Assembly: GCA_020721775.1 (NCBI GenBank)
Contig: DYLZ01000008.1
Span: forward strand, 1-37,113
Reading direction: 5' to 3'
Length of the DNA stretch: 37,113 nucleotides
Source: Sulfurovum sp.
Lineage (GTDB): Bacteria > Campylobacterota > Campylobacteria > Campylobacterales > Sulfurovaceae
Below the pieces are notes generated by a model that saw only the letters and a list, made by a program, of their open reading frames with translations, searched no databases and was not told where the DNA came from. Made by a program: the position numbers and the translations under genes. Numbering within the stretch: the first letter of the stretch is position 1; the number at the start of each line of letters is the position of its first letter. Below, piece after piece: positions 28,254 through 37,113 of the stretch.

Positions 28254-31200
28254 ATGTATAAATTTGCGATTAATAGACCTATTGCTACGCTTATGTATGC
28301 GGTAACACTGCTTATTATAGGCTCGATGGCATTTAAGAGCATGCCAACAGCACTATTTCCGAATATCGACTTTCCTATCATTACTATTCGTACTGCATAT
28401 CCCGGCGCAGAACCGTCAACGATAGAAACTCAAATTACGGACAAGATAGAAGAGGCAGTATCTGAGATATCAGGCATAGATATGATAAGCTCTACGAGCA
28501 GTAATGGTGTATCTGTAGTTGTGGTCAAATTTGTTTTAGAGAGAGATATTGAAGAGGCGGCAAATGATGTCAGAGATAAAATATCAGCAGTGCAGCTGCC
28601 TAGAGACGCTAAGCAGCCGCTCATTAGCAAGCTTGATGTGGGTAGTGCGCCGATTATAAATATATTTATAACAGCCAAAAAAGGTACTCAAAAAGAATTA
28701 ATGATGTTTGCTAATGATATAGTAAAACCTACGCTGCAAAAAGTTAACGGAGTAGGCAGAATAAATCTTATAGGCTATCAAGATAGAGCTATCAAGATAC
28801 TTCCAAATCCTTTTCTTTTAACACAGTTTGGGCTAAGCGTATCGGATTTGAACAATATAATGCTTAGTGAAAATATCAAATCTGCCGGCGGAAAACTTGT
28901 AAGCAAGACAGAAGAGTTGATCTTAAAGACAAAAAGCGATTCTTTGAGTGTCGAGGAACTTAAAAATGTAATTATCAAAGATGGTATAAGGCTTCAAGAT
29001 GTAGCAACCGTAGAAGATGGATTAAGTGATGCGCAAAGCTTTTCGTCTTACAATAATAAAAAAGGCGTTATGCTTGAAGTTCAAAAAATTTCAGGAACAA
29101 ATACCATAGAGATTATTGATACCATAAAAAATAAACTTCCGGATATTTATAAAAAAGCAGGAGACAAATATGAGATAAATATACTCAATGACACATCTGT
29201 TTACATCAAGCATTCACTAAAAGATGTTGAATTTGATCTTATTTACGGAGCATTCCTCGCAGCTGTTATAGTCTTTTTATTCCTAAGAAATTTTACTATC
29301 ACTTTGGTTTCAGCTCTTTCAATTCCTGTTTCTATAGTCGGAACATTTGCATTGATGGATTATATGGGCTATGATCTAAATAAGATGACCATGATAGGGT
29401 TAACGCTGGCAATAGGCATTATTATAGATGATGCCATCGTCGTAATAGAAAATATCAACAAAAAGATAGAAGAGGGGATGGACAAGTTTAGTGCGGCAGT
29501 CGAAGGAACAAAAGAGATGGCATTTGCGATCTTAGCAATTTCTGCAATGCTGTTAGCTGTTTTTATACCTGTTTCGTTTATGGGCGGCATTGTAGGCAGA
29601 TTTTTCAATTCATTTGCAATGACAGTCGGATTTGCCATTATTATCTCATACACGGTTGCTCTTAGTTTAATCCCAAGTCTAAGTGCTAGAGTTTTAAATA
29701 ATAAAGAAAACAGCTTCCATGTAAAAACAGAACATATATTTGTATGGCTGGAAACAAAGTATGAAAGTATTTTGAAGAGAATTTTAAATAATAGAAAAAA
29801 AACACTTTTGATCGTTTTTATTATTTTTATAGCCTCCTTAGCTCTTTTTCCAAAGATCGGTATGGATTTTATCCCAAAAGAAGATAAAAGCGAATTTGAG
29901 ATACAGGTAAAAGCAAATGCAGGAATATCCTTAGAGCAGATGATCAAAGAGTGCCAAGCGATACAAAATGTTGTCAAAAAAGACAAAAACATAGAGTTTA
30001 CAACGCTAGGTATCGGCTATAGTTCAGCTAGAGAGATACACAAAGGTTTGATCTATGTGAAATTAAAAGAAAAAGATCAAAGAAGCCTAAATCAAGAAGA
30101 GATCATCCAAGATTTGCGCAAAAAGCTCGAACCTTTCAAGAAAAAAATGTTCATAACAGTTGCGGCAATCCCAAATATTAAAGGCGCAGGCGTAAGCGTG
30201 CCTTATCAATTGGTTTTAAAATCAGATTCGCTAAAAGATCTATCAATTGCTAAAAACAATATTACAAGCTATTTATCTAAAAAAGAAGGAATTGTTGATA
30301 TAGATAGCAACCTTGAAGACACAAAGCCGCAATTAGAAATAACCATACTTAGAGAGCAGGCTGCTAGAATGGGCATCAGCGCAAAAGATATTGCAACGCT
30401 TATAAGAAATTCATTTTCAGGAGAGATTGAGATATCAAAACTAGAAGAAGACGGCAAAGAGTACAATATATTTTTAAGATTACCAGATGAGTATAGAACT
30501 GATGTAGCTAATTTGAAAATGCTCCAAATAAGATCTCCAAAAACAAATGAAATGGTATTTCTAGACGGACTTATAGACATAAAAAGAGAAAACTCTATGG
30601 CAACTATCAACAGAACTGACAGAGAAAGGCAGGTTACGGTTTTTGCAGATATTTACGGAACGGATCTGGCGAGCGCAGTGAGCTATACGGAATCAAAGAT
30701 AAAAACTCTGCTTCCGAAAGGTGTTGGATATAGATTTGTCGGTTTTGCAGAAGAGATGCAAAAAACGGCAAGCGCATTTGGTGCAGCGCTGTTTTTGTCT
30801 GTGATCTTTATGTATGTTATTTTGGCAATTCTTTATGAGTCTCTTGTTCAGCCTTTTATAATTATGGTTGCTCTGCCTCTAAGTATTTCCGGGGTATTGA
30901 TCGCTCTTTTATTAAGCGGAAATCACTTTAGCTTATTTGTTATGATAGGATTTATGCTTTTGATGGGAATGGTCGGTAAAAATGCAGTGCTTTTAGTCGA
31001 TTTTGCAAATCATGCAGTTGAAAATGGCAAAAGTATAAATGAGGCACTGCTTGAAGCAGGCAGAAAAAGACTTAGACCGATACTTATGACAACTATGGCG
31101 ATGATATTTGCAATGCTGCCTTTGGCATTTAGTAATGCCGTAGGGAGCGAAGTAAAATCACCCATGTCAATAGCCATTATCGGCGGACTCCTTAGCTCTA

Positions 31201-31298
31201 TGATATTAACATTGCTTGTTGTTCCTGCAATTTATTATATATTTTCACCATTTGACCGTTACCTAAGAAAGTGGTATGAGGGGAAAGTTAAAGAGTAG
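28254..31298 (+). CDS. RND-family efflux pump inner-membrane transporter (AcrB/HAE1-like)
   Basis: 1014 aa; INRPIATLMYAVTLLIIGSMAFKSMPTALFPNIDFP, GLTLAIGIIIDDAIVVIENI, GFMLLMGMVGKNAVLLVDF. Confidence 0.96.
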   Translation: MYKFAINRPIATLMYAVTLLIIGSMAFKSMPTALFPNIDFPIITIRTAYPGAEPSTIETQITDKIEEAVSEISGIDMISSTSSNGVSVVVVKFVLERDIEEAANDVRDKISAVQLPRDAKQPLISKLDVGSAPIINIFITAKKGTQKELMMFANDIVKPTLQKVNGVGRINLIGYQDRAIKILPNPFLLTQFGLSVSDLNNIMLSENIKSAGGKLVSKTEELILKTKSDSLSVEELKNVIIKDGIRLQDVATVEDGLSDAQSFSSYNNKKGVMLEVQKISGTNTIEIIDTIKNKLPDIYKKAGDKYEINILNDTSVYIKHSLKDVEFDLIYGAFLAAVIVFLFLRNFTITLVSALSIPVSIVGTFALMDYMGYDLNKMTMIGLTLAIGIIIDDAIVVIENINKKIEEGMDKFSAAVEGTKEMAFAILAISAMLLAVFIPVSFMGGIVGRFFNSFAMTVGFAIIISYTVALSLIPSLSARVLNNKENSFHVKTEHIFVWLETKYESILKRILNNRKKTLLIVFIIFIASLALFPKIGMDFIPKEDKSEFEIQVKANAGISLEQMIKECQAIQNVVKKDKNIEFTTLGIGYSSAREIHKGLIYVKLKEKDQRSLNQEEIIQDLRKKLEPFKKKMFITVAAIPNIKGAGVSVPYQLVLKSDSLKDLSIAKNNITSYLSKKEGIVDIDSNLEDTKPQLEITILREQAARMGISAKDIATLIRNSFSGEIEISKLEEDGKEYNIFLRLPDEYRTDVANLKMLQIRSPKTNEMVFLDGLIDIKRENSMATINRTDRERQVTVFADIYGTDLASAVSYTESKIKTLLPKGVGYRFVGFAEEMQKTASAFGAALFLSVIFMYVILAILYESLVQPFIIMVALPLSISGVLIALLLSGNHFSLFVMIGFMLLMGMVGKNAVLLVDFANHAVENGKSINEALLEAGRKRLRPILMTTMAMIFAMLPLAFSNAVGSEVKSPMSIAIIGGLLSSMILTLLVVPAIYYIFSPFDRYLRKWYEGKVKE

Positions 31299-31303
31299 TA
31301 AGC

Positions 31304-31322
31304 AAACTAGCAGTTAGTTTTT
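31304..31322 (+). terminator. Weak putative terminator after the efflux operon
   Basis: AAACTA-gcagt-TAGTTT followed by TT; overlaps the 3' end of convergent ruvX. Confidence 0.3.
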
Positions 31323-31708
31323 ACGCTACTTAGATACCTTTCAAGTATAATTGCCGCTGCTAATGAGTCTATTTTGCCATCTCTTGAGTGCTTAAAGATA
31401 CCCACACTCATCTCTTTTGCTTCTTGTGAGCTATTTTGTTCATCTTGATATACGACAGGTATAGATAACTCAAGCAGATCCACAAAGTGCGTTATTCTGC
31501 GCATCATCTCATCAGTTGAACTTCCCTCCATTGGTACGCCGACTACGAGTTTTTCTATCTCCCAAGTCATAAGAAAATTTTTTAGATCATTTGAGGCTTG
31601 TTTTCTATTTTTTCTAATTATAGCATCTTGCGGTATCGCAGTTTTATCATCCAAACATATAGCAATGCCGATTCTTTTCAAACCGACATCAATGGAAGCC
31701 AACTTCAT
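31307..31708 (-). CDS. ruvX: Holliday junction resolvase-like RuvX/YqgF
   Basis: LASIDVGLKRIGIAICLD, VVGVPMEGSSTDE, VVYQDEQNSSQEA. Confidence 0.92.
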   Translation of the reverse strand: MKLASIDVGLKRIGIAICLDDKTAIPQDAIIRKNRKQASNDLKNFLMTWEIEKLVVGVPMEGSSTDEMMRRITHFVDLLELSIPVVYQDEQNSSQEAKEMSVGIFKHSRDGKIDSLAAAIILERYLSSVKTNC

Positions 31709-31716
31709 GCTATAAT

Positions 31717-32922
31717 CTATGAGTTAATTTTTGTTATAAAAGCTTCTTTTAAGATACTTTCTCTAACATCATTTAGTTTTCTATGCGCTTCAGTATTATT
31801 TTTAAAAGGACCTATTAAAATTTTAGAAGCCAATTTGCCGTTTTCAGATATAGGCATTATAGTGTAAGCATAACCTTTCGCTTTTATTTTGTTCAAGAAA
31901 TTTTTATCAGGGTTGCTTTTAAATTTTCCAACCTGCACATAGTACCCGCTACTAACATTTGAGGATTTTGTTTCTGTTTTAGCAATTTTTTTGGCAGGCA
32001 AGACCTCTGATCGTGCTATATGAGCTGTTGTATTTTGAATATCTGTTTTTAGAGAAGCTCTATCTTCAGCAGTTGCTTTAGTTTCCGGCTGTTTCGCAGC
32101 GCTTAAGTCTATTGTTTTAATTGGCGTGTTATTGATAGCCTCTGTACTTTTTATAACTATAGCCTCTTCTTTTATATTATGGCTATCTGTTATGGTATTC
32201 TCAATTTTTCCTGTTTGCAGATCTTCATAAGCAACCTCCCCGCTAATATCTGATTTTGTGTTTGATCTATAGTTGGAAGCTATCACAGCAACAGGCTTAT
32301 AGTCATTATTTGATGCTATCATTTGGGTAAATTCATTTTGCATTTTAGGCTGTAGTATCGTATACTTATCACCATTTTTTTCATAATATCTTCTAGCACC
32401 CATAAATCTTTTTCGATAGTATGCATCCGTGTTGAAGTTGCTATATGTTATCTGTTTGTGACTTGAGCTTGCGTGAGTAAACCAGCCATCCTTTAGATAC
32501 ATGCCTACATGGGTTATTTTACCCCTTCTGTTTCTCGTAGTGTCAAAAAAGACAAGGTCTCCAAATTTCAAATCTTCAAAAGCAACAGGTATGCCATGTT
32601 TAAATTGCTCCCTGGCAACTCTTGGTATATCTACTCCCATTTTGCCGAACATGTAGTATAAATAACCGGAACAATCAAAGCAGTATGGACCTTCTTCTGC
32701 CCAGACATACGGACGCCCCTCTAAATCTTTTATCATGGAAGCTAAGTTTTCTTCCGAAAATTCTTTATCTTTTGTAGGTTTTATAATTGCATAATTTGTA
32801 TTTTTAGGATATGTTTCATATTTATATGATTGAGGTCTTAAATTATCGTTATTTGTGCATCCTGTAAATAAAGCGACCGCAACCAAAGCAGATAGTTTGA
32901 TTATAATTTTTGATTTTATCAT
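31717..32922 (-). CDS. NlpC/P60 (C40) peptidase lipoprotein with C-terminal SPOR domain
   Basis: Lipobox VALFTGCTNN; PYCFDCSGYLYYMFGKMGVDIPR (catalytic Cys), ITHVGMYL (His); C-terminus GYYVQVGKFKSNPDKNFLNKIKAKGYAYTIMPI...ILIGPFKNNTEA. Start placed at MIKSK. Confidence 0.88.
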   Translation of the reverse strand: MIKSKIIIKLSALVAVALFTGCTNNDNLRPQSYKYETYPKNTNYAIIKPTKDKEFSEENLASMIKDLEGRPYVWAEEGPYCFDCSGYLYYMFGKMGVDIPRVAREQFKHGIPVAFEDLKFGDLVFFDTTRNRRGKITHVGMYLKDGWFTHASSSHKQITYSNFNTDAYYRKRFMGARRYYEKNGDKYTILQPKMQNEFTQMIASNNDYKPVAVIASNYRSNTKSDISGEVAYEDLQTGKIENTITDSHNIKEEAIVIKSTEAINNTPIKTIDLSAAKQPETKATAEDRASLKTDIQNTTAHIARSEVLPAKKIAKTETKSSNVSSGYYVQVGKFKSNPDKNFLNKIKAKGYAYTIMPISENGKLASKILIGPFKNNTEAHRKLNDVRESILKEAFITKINS

Positions 32923-32982
32923 TTTTTTAGCTCCCAAAAAGTTTGGTTTATATATTATGACAAAGGATTTCTAAAAATATTA

Positions 32983-34005
32983 TTATAAAATCAACATAGC
33001 ATCTCCGTATGAGTAAAATTTATAGTTATTTCTTATCGCTTCATCGTATATTTCAAGGGTCTTTTCTCTGCCTATAAAACTTGATACCAGCATGATAAGA
33101 GTGCTTTTTGGCAGGTGAAAATTTGTCAACAGGTGATTGACTCTTTTTGGAGTATTTTGCGGATGCAAAAAGATATCACATTCGCCACTTCTTTTGCCTG
33201 TTTTATGGAAAAATTCTATCGTTCTTGTTACTGTTGTCCCGATCGCTAGTACCGGCTTACCGCTTTTTAGCGCTGACGCGGTATCTGCAGGTATATTAAA
33301 AGGCTCTGAGTGTATTTGATGTTCTTCTATTTTATCGCAATCTACAGGCTTGAAAGTCCCCGATCCTACATGAAGCGTTAGGGTGTATGTATCAAATTTT
33401 TGTTTTAACCCTGCTAAAAGTTCCGGAGTAAAATGGAGTGATGCCGTAGGAGCTGCTACAGCGCCTGCAACTTTAGCAAATAGACTTTGATATTCCATCA
33501 CATCTTCTTTTGTGTCCGCTCTTTGTATATAAGGAGGCAGCGGAACATGCCCTAATTTGTCAAGCAGAACTATCAGTCTGGCAAAGTCTATTTTTTTGTC
33601 ATTTTCAAAAAAATTTACTATTCTGCTTCCGTCTTCATTTAAAGCGATAACTTTTGCTTTTAGAACATTGTCAAAATCAAGTATTGTGTCAATACCGACC
33701 TTGCCTCTTATGTAAACAACAAATCTATCATTGGCTATCGGCTTATCAAGCAAAAGTTCTATTTTGCCGCCACTGCTTTTATGACCAAATATTCTAGCTT
33801 TTATGACTTTTGTATCATTTAAAAAAATAGAACAATCATTTGGTATAAAATCAAGTATATTGGAAAATACCGTATGCGTAACAGTATCTGTTTTTCTATC
33901 ATACACAAGCAATTTTGCGCTATCGGCAGGATGAGCGGGGTGTGATGCTATAAGCTCTTTTGGGAGCAGATAGTCATAACTTGAAGTAAGCAGATCAAGA
34001 TTCAT
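32983..34005 (-). CDS. queA: S-adenosylmethionine:tRNA ribosyltransferase-isomerase
   Basis: YDYLLPKELIASHPAHPADSAKLLVYDR, TLHVGSGTFKPV, LTNFHLPKSTLIMLVSSF. Confidence 0.96.
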   Translation of the reverse strand: MNLDLLTSSYDYLLPKELIASHPAHPADSAKLLVYDRKTDTVTHTVFSNILDFIPNDCSIFLNDTKVIKARIFGHKSSGGKIELLLDKPIANDRFVVYIRGKVGIDTILDFDNVLKAKVIALNEDGSRIVNFFENDKKIDFARLIVLLDKLGHVPLPPYIQRADTKEDVMEYQSLFAKVAGAVAAPTASLHFTPELLAGLKQKFDTYTLTLHVGSGTFKPVDCDKIEEHQIHSEPFNIPADTASALKSGKPVLAIGTTVTRTIEFFHKTGKRSGECDIFLHPQNTPKRVNHLLTNFHLPKSTLIMLVSSFIGREKTLEIYDEAIRNNYKFYSYGDAMLIL

Positions 34006-34777
34006 TATTTACTTTAGTCGATAGATTTGATATCTCTTTTTCCTCAGGGTTTACAAATCTAACTATAAGTATGGAGATACCATACAGCCCAACCAGAGGC
34101 AAAGCCATAAGCAGTTGTGAGAGTATGTCCGGAGGTGTTAGAATCGCGGCAGCAACGAAAATTAAAACAACGGCATATTTAAAAAAATCGATTAAGGTTC
34201 TATCTGTTATAAGACCCATAGCTCCAAGCAAAAAAGCGATTACAGGCAATTCAAATGCCAAACCGAAACCTATCATTATTTTAGCAAAAAATCCCACATA
34301 ATCTTCAATATTTATCATAGGAAGATAAAGCTCTGAGCCGAATTTTATCAGAAATTCAAAACCGAAAGGAGTAACAACATAGTATGCAAAAAGTACACCG
34401 ACTAAAAACATAATAGTCCCTCCTATCACAAAAGGAATTACAAGTTTTTTTTCATTTTCATAAAGCCCCGGTGCAATAAAAAGCCATAGTTGATAGAGAA
34501 TATAGGGCAATGCTCCTATGAAGCCTGCAAAAAATGAAACTTTCAATGCTACAAAAAAAGCTCCTCCGACTTGTTGAGTAGTGACTGATCCGTTAGCTGC
34601 ATTTTTCATGGTTGCTGATGCGGTATTTAAAGCCTCTTTTAACGGTCCAATAACCCATGCCAATATCTCATTATGAAAAGAAAATGCTAGCGCAAACATA
34701 ATAAATACGGCTGCAACAGATAAAAAAAGTCTTTTTCTGAGTTCTACAAGATGCGGTTTTAGATCCTCAAACATCAA
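33995..34777 (-). CDS. tatC: Twin-arginine translocase subunit TatC
   Basis: HLVELRKRLFLSVAAVFIMFALAF, FELPVIAFLLGAMGLI. Confidence 0.95.
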   Translation of the reverse strand: MMFEDLKPHLVELRKRLFLSVAAVFIMFALAFSFHNEILAWVIGPLKEALNTASATMKNAANGSVTTQQVGGAFFVALKVSFFAGFIGALPYILYQLWLFIAPGLYENEKKLVIPFVIGGTIMFLVGVLFAYYVVTPFGFEFLIKFGSELYLPMINIEDYVGFFAKIMIGFGLAFELPVIAFLLGAMGLITDRTLIDFFKYAVVLIFVAAAILTPPDILSQLLMALPLVGLYGISILIVRFVNPEEKEISNLSTKVNNES

Positions 34778-35175
34778 ACCTCCTCATTTTTCAAACTATT
34801 TTTTTTGAATGTGACGGTTTCTTTCAAAGGCTCGATAGTCTCTTTTGGAGTGCTTGTGGCATTGTTGTTAAAAGTATCTTTTGCTATGCCAATGGCATCA
34901 TTTATCTCTTTTGCCGGATTTGTGTTCACATTTTTAAATACATTAAGATCATTTGTTGCAGCGTCAAGTTGTTTTTTATATTTGAGTGCTTCTTCTTTTA
35001 AGTCGGCTATCTTTATCTCTGACTCAATAGAGTATTTTGCATCATTCATAACTTTTTTTACACTTTTTATAAATCTGCCTACTTTAACCATTGCTTCAGG
35101 CAGTTTGTCCGGTCCTAAAAATAGTATTGCTATGATAATAATAAGTAAAAACTCGTCAAATCCTATTCCAAACAC
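34774..35175 (-). CDS. tatB: Twin-arginine translocase subunit TatB
   Basis: FGIGFDEFLLIIIIAILFLGPDKLPEAMVKVGRFIKSVK. Start moved to the GTG giving MFGIGF, with AAGG upstream (track start 35184). Confidence 0.9.
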   Translation of the reverse strand: MFGIGFDEFLLIIIIAILFLGPDKLPEAMVKVGRFIKSVKKVMNDAKYSIESEIKIADLKEEALKYKKQLDAATNDLNVFKNVNTNPAKEINDAIGIAKDTFNNNATSTPKETIEPLKETVTFKKNSLKNEEV

Positions 35176-35276
35176 GCCACACACCTTAAAATTTTAGATA
35201 TTCTATCCTAAAAATCTATAAATTAACTAGAAAAACTACTGCGTCAAAGATTTATTTTGCTACAACTTGTTTAAAT

Positions 35277-35388
35277 GAATCCTCTGAATAAATCCTGATA
35301 GACAATTTTGCCAGGCAGCTCGAAGGCGAAAGCTTCGGGGTTCCCGTCGTGGCAAACTCTTGGCTTGAATGGTTTGTTCAGAGGGTTC
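35277..35388 (+). ncRNA. Candidate structured RNA, family not recognised
   Basis: Closing stem GAATCCTCTGAATAAATC/GGTTTGTTCAGAGGGTTC (about 18 bp with G-U pairs), inner stem TTTGCCA/TGGCAAA, apical hairpin CTCGAAGGC-GAAA-GCTTCGGG with GNRA-like loop; GC-rich relative to flanks; lies between two CDSs. Confidence 0.55.
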
Positions 35389-35399
35389 AAATATTATCC

Positions 35400-36908
35400 T
35401 CATTTATCGCTTTTTGGCTTATTGCTTCTTTGTCCGCCTGAAGGCTTTCGATCTCTATCGCCTCTAGGTCTGTTATCTCCTCTTCTATCACCATCTCTGT
35501 CGTTTCTAGATCTGTTAAATGATGGCTTGCCTCTGCTGCCTCCGCTTCTGCCTCTTCTGTTTCTATCATCTCTTCCTGCTATTGCTTTTTGGAGAAGTTT
35601 TTCTACATCTTCGGCTTTGAAACCTATTTTTTCTTTACCTTTTATCTCTTGTTTTTCAACAAGCATACTTGCAAGCATATGGGCGATAGCTACGATGTCT
35701 ATCTTGTGCTGAAGGGTTTTAACTATCTCGATAGCATGTTCTGTGATCTTAGTAGATGCGATCTGCGCTATAAGCTCATCTTTTTTACCGGATTGTACTT
35801 CGCTTTTGCTTGGGATCGATTGGGTTACTATTTTTGTGCCTACATCTTTTTCGATGCGTTTTATAGTACGAAGCTCGTTTGGACTCACAAGTGTGATAGC
35901 TTCACCACTTTTTCCGCCTCTTCCTGTTCTACCGATTCTATGAACATAACTCTCGCTGTCAAATGGTATATGATAGTTAAACACATGGCTTACATCATTT
36001 ACATCAAGTCCACGCGCTGCAACATCAGTAGCTACAAATATATCTACGGCACCGCTTTTAAATCCTCTGATAGCAACTTCTCTTTGTCTTTGTTCCATAT
36101 CGCCGTGAAGTACGCCTACTTTGAAGCCTTGAGATGTTAGATGACTAGCAAGTCTATCAACTTCTTTTTTCATACGGCAAAAAATGATACACTTTGAAGG
36201 ATTTTTATAGTCTATAAGTCTTACAAGAGCATCATCTCTTTCGTATTCTTCTACTACATAATAGTGTTGAGCGATAGAAGTGTTTGTACTTTCGCTTTTA
36301 GTGATAGTTACAGTTTTTGGGTCTTTGAGTATTTTTTCAGCTAGTTTACGGATCTGTGGAGGCATAGTTGCTGAAAACATCAGAGTTTGTCTATCTTCGT
36401 TTTTGATATATTCAAAAATAGCAGTTATTTCATCCAAAAAGCCCATGTCCAGCATCTCATCTGCTTCATCAAGTACTACAAATTTAGGAGAAAGTTTGAT
36501 CCTGCCGCCTTGGAGCAAGTCTTGTAAACGGCCCGGAGTTGCAACAACAACGCTGGCTTGTTTTATTCTCTCTATTTGTTTGTCATATGATGTTCCGCCG
36601 TAAACCGTAGCAGTTTTAAGTCCTAAATTTTTACCGAAACGGTAAATTTCATCACTTACCTGCATAGCAAGTTCTCTTGTTGGCACTATTACTAGACCCT
36701 CAACACTGCCATCGCCTCTCATCATATTTAGCATCGGTAAGCCGAATGCAGCCGTTTTCCCTGTACCTGTTTGCGCTTGAGCTATGATATCATTACCTGC
36801 TAGTATCAGCGGTATCGCCTCTTTTTGGATCGGGCTCGGCTCTGTGAAGCCGGCTTCGTCTATTGCTTGAAGGATGGGTTGTTTTAGATTAAAATCTTTA
36901 AATGTCAT
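35400..36908 (-). CDS. DEAD-box RNA helicase with Arg/Gly/Asp-rich C-terminal tail
   Basis: AQTGTGKTAAF, VLDEADEMLDMGF, SATMPPQ, HRIGRTGRGGKSG; tail GRDDRNRRGRSGGSRGKPSFNRSRNDRDGDRRGDNRPRG. Start placed at MTFKDFNL. Confidence 0.94.
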   Translation of the reverse strand: MTFKDFNLKQPILQAIDEAGFTEPSPIQKEAIPLILAGNDIIAQAQTGTGKTAAFGLPMLNMMRGDGSVEGLVIVPTRELAMQVSDEIYRFGKNLGLKTATVYGGTSYDKQIERIKQASVVVATPGRLQDLLQGGRIKLSPKFVVLDEADEMLDMGFLDEITAIFEYIKNEDRQTLMFSATMPPQIRKLAEKILKDPKTVTITKSESTNTSIAQHYYVVEEYERDDALVRLIDYKNPSKCIIFCRMKKEVDRLASHLTSQGFKVGVLHGDMEQRQREVAIRGFKSGAVDIFVATDVAARGLDVNDVSHVFNYHIPFDSESYVHRIGRTGRGGKSGEAITLVSPNELRTIKRIEKDVGTKIVTQSIPSKSEVQSGKKDELIAQIASTKITEHAIEIVKTLQHKIDIVAIAHMLASMLVEKQEIKGKEKIGFKAEDVEKLLQKAIAGRDDRNRRGRSGGSRGKPSFNRSRNDRDGDRRGDNRPRGDRDRKPSGGQRSNKPKSDK

Positions 36909-37113
36909 TTTGTTCTTTCTGTTTTTTTGATTTTCTATCAATATCTAGTTTTGTCATCTGAATTAGCTTTTGTTACTGTTTAAGCTCGATTGTTATTGAA
37001 TTTTGATCCAAAATCTCTTTTAGATCCTTAACTAATTCAGTCTGACACTTATTATCAGCGCAAACCAAATCTATTGTCGAATCTATATTTAATCAGATGA
37101 AATGATTAAATTT

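Noticed and set aside
29369-29992. 207-aa minus-strand ORF opposite the RND transporter gene
   Set aside because: Shadow ORF antisense to a confidently identified coding region; composition reflects the complement of hydrophobic codons, with no recognisable domain.
35277-35388. Identification of the structured element as SRP (4.5S) or 6S RNA
   Set aside because: Size is near 4.5S but the conserved SRP apical motif is absent, and 6S is normally longer with a different central bubble; left as unassigned.
35381-35395. GGTTCAAAT resembling a tRNA T-loop
   Set aside because: No acceptor, D or anticodon arms around it; better explained as part of the closing stem of the structured RNA candidate.
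35308-35712. 134-aa plus-strand ORF spanning the structured RNA candidate and helicase 3' end
   Set aside because: Low-complexity Leu/Ser/Pro translation produced by the complement of the Arg/Gly-rich helicase tail.
35589-36140. 183-aa plus-strand ORF opposite the DEAD-box helicase
   Set aside because: Antisense shadow of a well-conserved gene; no ribosome site or family resemblance.
36973-37098. Partial minus-strand reading frame ...NIDSTIDLVCADNKCQTELVKDLKEILDQNSITIELKQ* at the window edge
   Set aside because: Protein-like but short, with an in-frame TGA just upstream and the window ending; start cannot be determined and no family is recognised.

Overview
AT-rich chromosomal window, most likely from a Campylobacterota (epsilonproteobacterial) genome. 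This rests on gene content and recognised protein families, not on a search. Most of it is core genome: lnt, yajC-secD-secF, a PBP4-type carboxypeptidase with a C-terminal SPOR domain, a long operon (aminotransferase, murC, mutS2, Xer recombinase, coaX, hisG), rpsF-ssb-rpsR, holA-rnr, htpX, ilvC, a 2-Cys peroxiredoxin, dprA, a TlpA-like thioredoxin, a nagZ-type lipoprotein, ruvX, an NlpC/P60-SPOR lipoprotein, queA, tatC-tatB and a DEAD-box helicase. The accessory part is at the left end: the eroded 3' end of a type III restriction gene, a degenerate dispersed repeat, and an RHH/PIN toxin-antitoxin pair. A TetR-TolC-MFP-RND efflux operon lies at 25.7-31.3 kb. The signals most worth a second look are: (i) a GC-rich, GNRA-capped, long-stem structured RNA candidate at about 35277-35388 between tatB and the helicase; (ii) a G8 tract exactly at the tetR/tolC junction, a possible contingency locus for efflux expression; (iii) a perfect 8-1-8 palindrome before tetR; (iv) a dense block of perfect palindromes after ilvC; (v) twin AATAATTATT palindromes upstream of the peroxiredoxin; and (vi) the carboxypeptidase-SPOR fusion. 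No CRISPR array, rRNA, tRNA, transposase or prophage was recognised.
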